Shown one piece after another: positions 7,794-11,355 of a stretch of 11,355 bases of DNA (positions are counted from its first letter, which is position 1; every line of letters begins with the position of its first letter). The DNA lies in NCBI GenBank assembly GCA_964495345.1, contig CAZBVV010000057.1, forward strand, positions 1 through 11,355, read 5' to 3'. Under the pieces are notes generated by a model, which saw only the letters and a list, made by a program, of their open reading frames with translations, was not told the DNA's origin and did no database searches. Source of the stretch: UBA1081 sp964495345. Lineage in GTDB: Bacteria > Bacillota > Clostridia > Oscillospirales > Acutalibacteraceae. The position numbers and the translations under genes are program-made.

Positions 7794-8528
7794 ATGAAAA
7801 AAATTAATTATTTTGCGTTTTTCTGTGTGGCACTCATTTGCATCGGATTGCTCGTTTCGGGTAATTATTGCGTAGGTGTTCTCAATGCCGTTGCCTATAC
7901 TGCGGCAGAAACCTTTACAAGAGGCGAAACCACTACATCGGCATCAATGAACGATACGCTCGACACTATCGACGACGTTTTCAGTGAGCTGGGGCTTGAT
8001 AATGCACTTGTTATAACGGATATTATCCGTTATCTCAGTCAGGACGGAAACACTTTTTCACAATGGGTTTACGAGAATTACGGTGAAAGCGTTGAGTTGC
8101 CCGAATCAGTAAAGGGAATGTCAACGAGTGAGGTTATAATGTATGTTCTCTCCCGACAGTTCAACAACGGCGGTGAAACCACCACATCTCTTGCGGATGC
8201 AGGTTATACATCACTTACAACTCAGGCACCGACACAGCAGACGGCTGTACAAACAACGGTTAACGGTTATCAGACAACCAATAATGCCGTAGCTGAAACC
8301 ACTACAAGGTTATCAGGCAATACTGCAACATATATTACAGGCGATGTTAATTTTGACACTAAAATTAGTGCCGCCGATGCAAGACTTGCTTTAAGAGTAT
8401 CCGCATCGTTAGAGATTCTGTCTGCAGCCGCATTTTCTGCGGCAGATGTAAACGGTGACGGTATAGTTACGGCAAAAGATGCACGAAGCATATTGAGATA
8501 TAGTGCAGGACTTACGCAAGGCTTTTAA
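7794..8528 (+). CDS. Secreted dockerin protein with ETTT linkers and no catalytic domain
   Basis: 244 residues. An N-terminal hydrophobic export signal (about 5-34) is followed by ETTT at 45-48, a helical region of unknown type (about 52-125), more ETTT at 128-131 and 168-171 around a Thr/Gln linker, and a C-terminal dockerin (about 181-244). The dockerin has both calcium loops: Asp184, Asn186, Asp188 and Asp195 in the first, and Asp218, Asn220, Asp222 and Asp229 in the second. Each is followed by the DAR..LR helix (195-201 and 229-235). Dockerins dock onto cohesins, so the cohesin-like protein at 6177 is a candidate partner. There is no enzyme or carbohydrate-binding module. AGGAG (7780-7784) supports the start. 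No cell-wall anchor motif is present. Confidence 0.85.
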   Translation: MKKINYFAFFCVALICIGLLVSGNYCVGVLNAVAYTAAETFTRGETTTSASMNDTLDTIDDVFSELGLDNALVITDIIRYLSQDGNTFSQWVYENYGESVELPESVKGMSTSEVIMYVLSRQFNNGGETTTSLADAGYTSLTTQAPTQQTAVQTTVNGYQTTNNAVAETTTRLSGNTATYITGDVNFDTKISAADARLALRVSASLEILSAAAFSAADVNGDGIVTAKDARSILRYSAGLTQGF

Positions 8529-8541
8529 ATTGATTTAAAAC

Positions 8542-8547
8542 AAGGGG
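8542..8547 (+). promoter_or_regulatory. Ribosome binding site that decides the start of the zinc-ribbon membrane protein
   Basis: AAGGGG lies one base from an ATG at 8549 but seven bases from an in-frame ATG at 8555. The second is therefore the likely start, shortening the product by two residues. Confidence 0.7.
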
Positions 8548-8554
8548 AATGTTT

Positions 8555-9667
8555 ATGAAAAATAACATCCGTAAAATATTAACAGTTGTTATTGCAGTAG
8601 TTTGCATATTCTGTGTGCAGATTTCCGTAAGTGCGATTGAGATAGGGGATAACCTTAACTGGGATTCGGTGCTTGACCTTATAGGTCAGCTTACTGCCGA
8701 AAATCCCGCCAACACAACCACACAGGAAGAAACTACTACCTCAGGTGAAGATTTAAGCAGTCCTGTCAGCAGTACAGGCTCGGGTACGCACTCCACCGAG
8801 GCTCAAACCACCACTCAGCAGGAGTATCCCACATACAATAACAACAACTATACTAACGTCAATAACAATAACGGTTACACAGGCAATCTGTATACTACCA
8901 CGGAGCCCTCAGGTGATGAGTCCACAACACTTTCATTCGAAGCTTCACTTTCAGACATTTTCGAGGATGATTCTGCGGCACTTATCGTGCAGACACCCAC
9001 AGAAACCTATACAATCGGCAGCCTTGTTGTAAAAAATGATACTGATGCGGATGATGAATTTACGTGGCAGATGGGTGCACTTATTGCGGCGGCGGTACTT
9101 TTCGTTGTTTTGCTTGCACTTATCGTTGCACTTATAATACAAAATTCAAAAAAGAAAAAGAAACGCAGATATCACGATTCTTACCCGAAAAGTGAGGGCG
9201 GCTCCGCACCCGTACCCGTTGAAATTATGACACCTGAAAGAATCGCAGAGCTTCTCGGCAGTTCATCGGGCAGAAATTTCTCCGGCGGCGACGTAAATAT
9301 GGGCAGTTATGAAACCATGTCAAGTGATGAAACTGCGGCGGCAATCAGGGCTGCGGCTCTTATGGGACAGCTTTCCGATTCATATTCGGATCCGTTGTTG
9401 AAAAAATACTATGATGAGCCTGTAATGATTTCTCCTCTCGGTTCATCAATCTCCGATGTTGATTCCGTTTCCGTTGCCGACATCTTAAAAGCAACGGATT
9501 ACATAGTGAATGATATTGAGGCTTCGGACGGTGCGGGTGTACCGGGTGTAAATATAAATGCCCCCGTGGTAACGGCGTCGGGAGTGGACAGAATTTGTCC
9601 CGAATGCGGAAATGATGTTCCCGTTGACGATGTTTTTTGTCATAATTGCGGTACTTATATTGGATAG
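8555..9667 (+). CDS. Exported transmembrane protein with ETTT linkers and cytoplasmic zinc ribbon
   Basis: 370 residues, no recognised family as a whole. A signal peptide (1-27, cleavage after VSA) is followed by a low-complexity extracellular region with TTT or ETTT motifs at 54-56, 59-62, 85-87 and 114-116 and an Asn/Tyr-rich stretch (about 91-109). One membrane helix (173-196) is followed by a basic stop-transfer run (about 199-205), which places the next 165 residues in the cytoplasm. These end in a zinc ribbon with Cys348, Cys351, Cys362 and Cys365 (CPEC and CHNC). The layout could carry a signal or tether between the surface and a cytoplasmic partner; that is inference. It is the last gene of the trio, followed by a strong terminator. 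The start was chosen by ribosome-site spacing. Confidence 0.85.
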   Translation: MKNNIRKILTVVIAVVCIFCVQISVSAIEIGDNLNWDSVLDLIGQLTAENPANTTTQEETTTSGEDLSSPVSSTGSGTHSTEAQTTTQQEYPTYNNNNYTNVNNNNGYTGNLYTTTEPSGDESTTLSFEASLSDIFEDDSAALIVQTPTETYTIGSLVVKNDTDADDEFTWQMGALIAAAVLFVVLLALIVALIIQNSKKKKKRRYHDSYPKSEGGSAPVPVEIMTPERIAELLGSSSGRNFSGGDVNMGSYETMSSDETAAAIRAAALMGQLSDSYSDPLLKKYYDEPVMISPLGSSISDVDSVSVADILKATDYIVNDIEASDGAGVPGVNINAPVVTASGVDRICPECGNDVPVDDVFCHNCGTYIG

Positions 9668-9678
9668 ACTTTACAGGG

Positions 9679-9713
9679 TGCAGTAAAAAACAACGGGTTT
9701 TACTGCATCTTTT
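9679..9713 (+). terminator. Rho-independent terminator after the trio
   Basis: TGCAGTAAAA (9679-9688) pairs perfectly with TTTTACTGCA (9698-9707) around a nine-base loop, followed by TCTTTT (9708-9713). Only about 26 bases separate it from the next ATG, leaving no room for a separate promoter after it. The next gene must rely on read-through or on a promoter inside 8555-9667 or overlapping the hairpin. Confidence 0.75.
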
Positions 9714-9739
9714 CGCATTAAAATCAAGGAGGTTTTATA

Positions 9740-10546
9740 ATGAATAAAGCAAAAGCTGTTTTTACAGCCGTTATAGTTGCCGTGGTAGCAGGTGCGTCGG
9801 GAGTATTGTGGTATCTTAACGACAGCGGCAATCTTGCAACCCAAACGGGTGGTGATGACTCTGTACTTACGACTGTTGCAACTACCGTAGGCAACGCCGA
9901 TAATAATGTTAATGAAGATGCAGACACGCCTGTTGATGATGCTCAGGATGATATTGACGGCTATGAGGATGATAACGCACAGGGCGGTGCAGATTCTTCA
10001 GCTGTTTCAACCAAAAGTATAAACGATTTTCTTTCCGTATTTTCAAAAGTATATTTTTCTGAGGATAAAGCCTTTTCGGCTGACAAACCCGATACCTATC
10101 AGCTTATTCGTTTTGCGTACACATATTTGATGAGTAATAACGAATCGAATATTTCAACCGAATATATTAACGATGATATCGGCTATTACAATAAAGTCAG
10201 CGTAAATGATGTAAACAGAATTCTTGATAAGTATTTTTCTTCATCCGTTGCAAGTGAAAGCGTTTACACAGAAAAAACTTACGCATTTTTTAAATATTCC
10301 GACGGGTATTTTTATACTCCTGCCGCTGACGGTATTGACTATAAAAATATATGTATTGCGGATTCCTATTCACAAAACGGTGACATTATAACTGTTGAGT
10401 TCAGTGTGTATTCATCGGGCGTTACAACGGATATGACAAGTCAGCAAGCAAGACGTGCAAGCAACGAAAGATATGCTTCCGGTACTGCCAAAATCAACGT
10501 TGACGGCGACAATTTTACACTTATTTACTATAATATTACACCATAG
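9740..10546 (+). CDS. Membrane-anchored extracellular protein with acidic linker, unknown function
   Basis: 268 residues, not recognised. An N-terminal hydrophobic segment (about 5-26) lacks an obvious cleavage site and may act as a signal anchor. A disordered linker (about 33-90) very rich in Asp, with Asn, Gly and Thr, follows. The rest (about 92-268) looks like a folded domain of mixed helix and strand, with aromatic-rich strands such as YAFFKYSDGYFYTP near 181-194 and a closing strand FTLIYYNIT. This resembles uncharacterised clostridial exported domains, but no function can be given. A strong ribosome site, AAGGAGG (9726-9732), sits seven bases upstream of the ATG. It lies between the zinc-ribbon membrane protein and the small dockerin protein, suggesting a surface role. 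Confidence 0.85.
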   Translation: MNKAKAVFTAVIVAVVAGASGVLWYLNDSGNLATQTGGDDSVLTTVATTVGNADNNVNEDADTPVDDAQDDIDGYEDDNAQGGADSSAVSTKSINDFLSVFSKVYFSEDKAFSADKPDTYQLIRFAYTYLMSNNESNISTEYINDDIGYYNKVSVNDVNRILDKYFSSSVASESVYTEKTYAFFKYSDGYFYTPAADGIDYKNICIADSYSQNGDIITVEFSVYSSGVTTDMTSQQARRASNERYASGTAKINVDGDNFTLIYYNITP

Positions 10547-10600
10547 AAAACAAGCTGTAGCGGCATATTTAATTTTGGTTAATATAACGAATGAAAACCG

Positions 10601-10629
10601 TTGAATTAAAAGCTTTTATGTGGTATTAT
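10601..10629 (+). promoter_or_regulatory. Sigma-A-type promoter for the small dockerin gene
   Basis: TTGAAT (10601-10606), a 17-base spacer and TATTAT (10624-10629), with TG one base before the -10 (10621-10622). The leader of about 50 bases holds a small possible hairpin (ACGG at 10639-10642 with CCGT at 10652-10655). This is the best-spaced promoter of the accessory half. Confidence 0.65.
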
Positions 10630-10672
10630 GATTATGTTACGGTTTTATGCTCCGTGACGGATTAAAATAATG

Positions 10673-10679
10673 AAGGAGG
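10673..10679 (+). promoter_or_regulatory. Ribosome binding site that decides the small dockerin start
   Basis: A consensus AAGGAGG eight bases before ATG 10688. An in-frame ATG at 10670 overlaps this site and would add six charged residues before the signal peptide, so 10688 is preferred. Confidence 0.85.
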
Positions 10680-10687
10680 AAATTGAA

Positions 10688-11101
10688 ATGAGTAAGAATT
10701 TTAAGTCAGTTATTTGTTGCGTACTTACACTTCTTTTGGTTGCAGGCACAATCGTTTTTGCTTTCGCAGACAATGACGGTGTTAAGACCCTTGAAGCAGA
10801 AACAGCTTCCGAAGTTGAGTCAGAAATCACTTCAGGCGTTGTTGAAGAGCCCGAATCAGAAGAAGAAAGTGAAGTTGTACAGAACGTTGCGTTGCTCGGT
10901 GACATAAACGGTGACAACGAAATTACCGCTTCCGATGCAAGACAAGCTCTCCGTTTTGCCGCATCACTTGATGAGTACACAGACGTACAGTTTAAGCTTG
11001 CTAATGTTAACGGTGACGACAAAATTACTGCTTCCGATGCAAGAAGTATTCTCAGAGTTGCAGCAAGCCTTGATCCTATGTTCTCAACAATCGTACTTTA
11101 A
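10688..11101 (+). CDS. Small secreted dockerin protein without other domains
   Basis: 137 residues. It has a signal peptide (1-27, cleavage after VFAFA), a Glu/Ser-rich acidic linker (about 35-65) and a dockerin filling the rest (about 69-132). Loop 1 has Asp72, Asn74, Asp76 and Asp83; loop 2 has Asn106 in place of the usual first Asp, then Asn108, Asp110 and Asp117. Both loops are followed by SDAR helices (ASDARQALRFAASL and ASDARSILRVAASL). It carries no enzyme, binding module or anchor, so it could cap or compete for cohesin sites, or bridge them through a partner. Four of five lysines use AAG, unlike the gene before it, which is mostly AAA. With a good promoter, ribosome site and terminator, this hints at high expression. 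Confidence 0.88.
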   Translation: MSKNFKSVICCVLTLLLVAGTIVFAFADNDGVKTLEAETASEVESEITSGVVEEPESEEESEVVQNVALLGDINGDNEITASDARQALRFAASLDEYTDVQFKLANVNGDDKITASDARSILRVAASLDPMFSTIVL

Positions 11102-11122
11102 TAAGCAAAACCCAATAAAGAT

Positions 11123-11149
11123 AGGACAGAGTAATCTGTCCTGTTTTTT
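11123..11149 (+). terminator. Strong Rho-independent terminator after the small dockerin gene
   Basis: AGGACAGA (11123-11130) pairs perfectly with TCTGTCCT (11135-11142) across a GTAA loop, then G and six T (11144-11149). This is the clearest terminator in the window and closes the accessory cluster. Confidence 0.9.
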
Positions 11150-11166
11150 CTTATTATAAAACTGCG

Positions 11167-11306
11167 AACAATAATTTAATGTACAATGTACAATTTACAA
11201 TTTACAATGTACAATTAATTAACAATAAAATTGGGTCAAAGGGCGAAGCCCTTTCCTCCATTGTACATTATACATTGTACATTGTTAATTAACTAAATTA
11301 TTGTTT
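11167..11306. repeat. Short inverted-repeat element with heptad repeats (MITE-like)
   Basis: Terminal inverted repeats of 12 bases, AACAATAATTTA (11167-11178) and TAAATTATTGTT (11294-11305), enclose about 115 bases. Inside them is a second inverted pair, TTAATTAACAAT (11215-11226) and ATTGTTAATTAA (11281-11292). The left arm has five tandem heptads of the form T(G/T)TACAA (11180-11214), and the right arm has three inverted heptads (11261-11281). At the centre AAAGGGC and GCCCTTT (11238-11244 with 11248-11254) form a hairpin with a GAA loop. There is no open reading frame. The structure fits a non-autonomous mobile element; a decoy or protein-binding role for the heptads is also possible. Confidence 0.7.
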
Positions 11307-11355
11307 AAATTTCCTTATATTTTCTCATCCATTCTACAACCTGTTCTTTCTCGTA
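11305..11355 (-). CDS. Possible 3' end of a reverse-strand gene, cut by the window edge
   Basis: Reading leftward from the window edge, 16 codons (YEKEQVVEWMRKYKEI) end in TAA at 11307-11305, without an earlier stop. The peptide is charged and helix-like, as a protein C-terminus often is. The stop codon falls inside the end of the repeat element, so the repeat may supply it. Sixteen codons are weak evidence, and no family can be named. If real, the gene converges on the small dockerin gene. Confidence 0.35.
   Translation of the reverse strand, partial: YEKEQVVEWMRKYKEI

Noticed and set aside
7794..7900. Lipoprotein signal in the first dockerin protein (Cys26)
   Set aside because: Residues before Cys26 (GNY) do not form a lipobox such as L-A/S-G/A-C.
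11180..11214. CRISPR-like array
   Set aside because: Repeat units are only seven bases with no spacers between them, and they sit in an inverted-repeat element.

Overview
The window looks like chromosome from a moderately AT-rich Gram-positive gut-type Clostridia, most likely an Oscillospiraceae/Ruminococcus-like bacterium. The basis is the codon use, GGAGG ribosome sites, a GatCAB operon, type-I-like dockerin repeats and Thr-rich 'ETTT' linkers on exported proteins. All confident genes lie on the + strand. Family names were assigned from motifs read by eye; no database search was run.

Layout. Positions 1-160 hold a hairpin-rich dispersed repeat. An extended -10 promoter (190-218) then drives a tight operon, gatC-gatA-gatB (glutamyl/aspartyl-tRNA amidotransferase), followed without a gap by a DUF2207-type membrane protein (ATGA overlap with gatB) and a cation diffusion facilitator whose metal-site residues fit a Mn2+ exporter. 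This half is conserved and mostly housekeeping.

The second half (about 6120-11150) is a cluster of small exported or membrane-anchored proteins with no recognisable enzyme. In order: a membrane-anchored protein with one cohesin-like domain (6177-6866); a transmembrane protein with ETTT linkers (7020-7775); a secreted dockerin protein with ETTT linkers (7794-8528); a larger transmembrane protein with ETTT linkers and a C-terminal zinc ribbon predicted in the cytoplasm (8555-9667); an acidic-linker, membrane-anchored protein with an unknown extracellular domain (9740-10546); and a very small dockerin protein (10688-11101) with its own strong-looking promoter, ribosome site and terminator. Promoters and terminators suggest separate units: the cohesin-like gene, the 7020-9667 trio, and the last dockerin gene.

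The inference of most interest is that the cohesin-like anchor and the two dockerin proteins form a cell-surface assembly without glycoside hydrolases, possibly tied by the zinc-ribbon protein to the inside of the cell. The sequence does not prove binding.

The right end (11167-11305) is a second short inverted-repeat element, built from heptad repeats around a hairpin. It shares an exact 14-bp end sequence with the left-end element and runs into what may be the 3' end of a reverse-strand gene.
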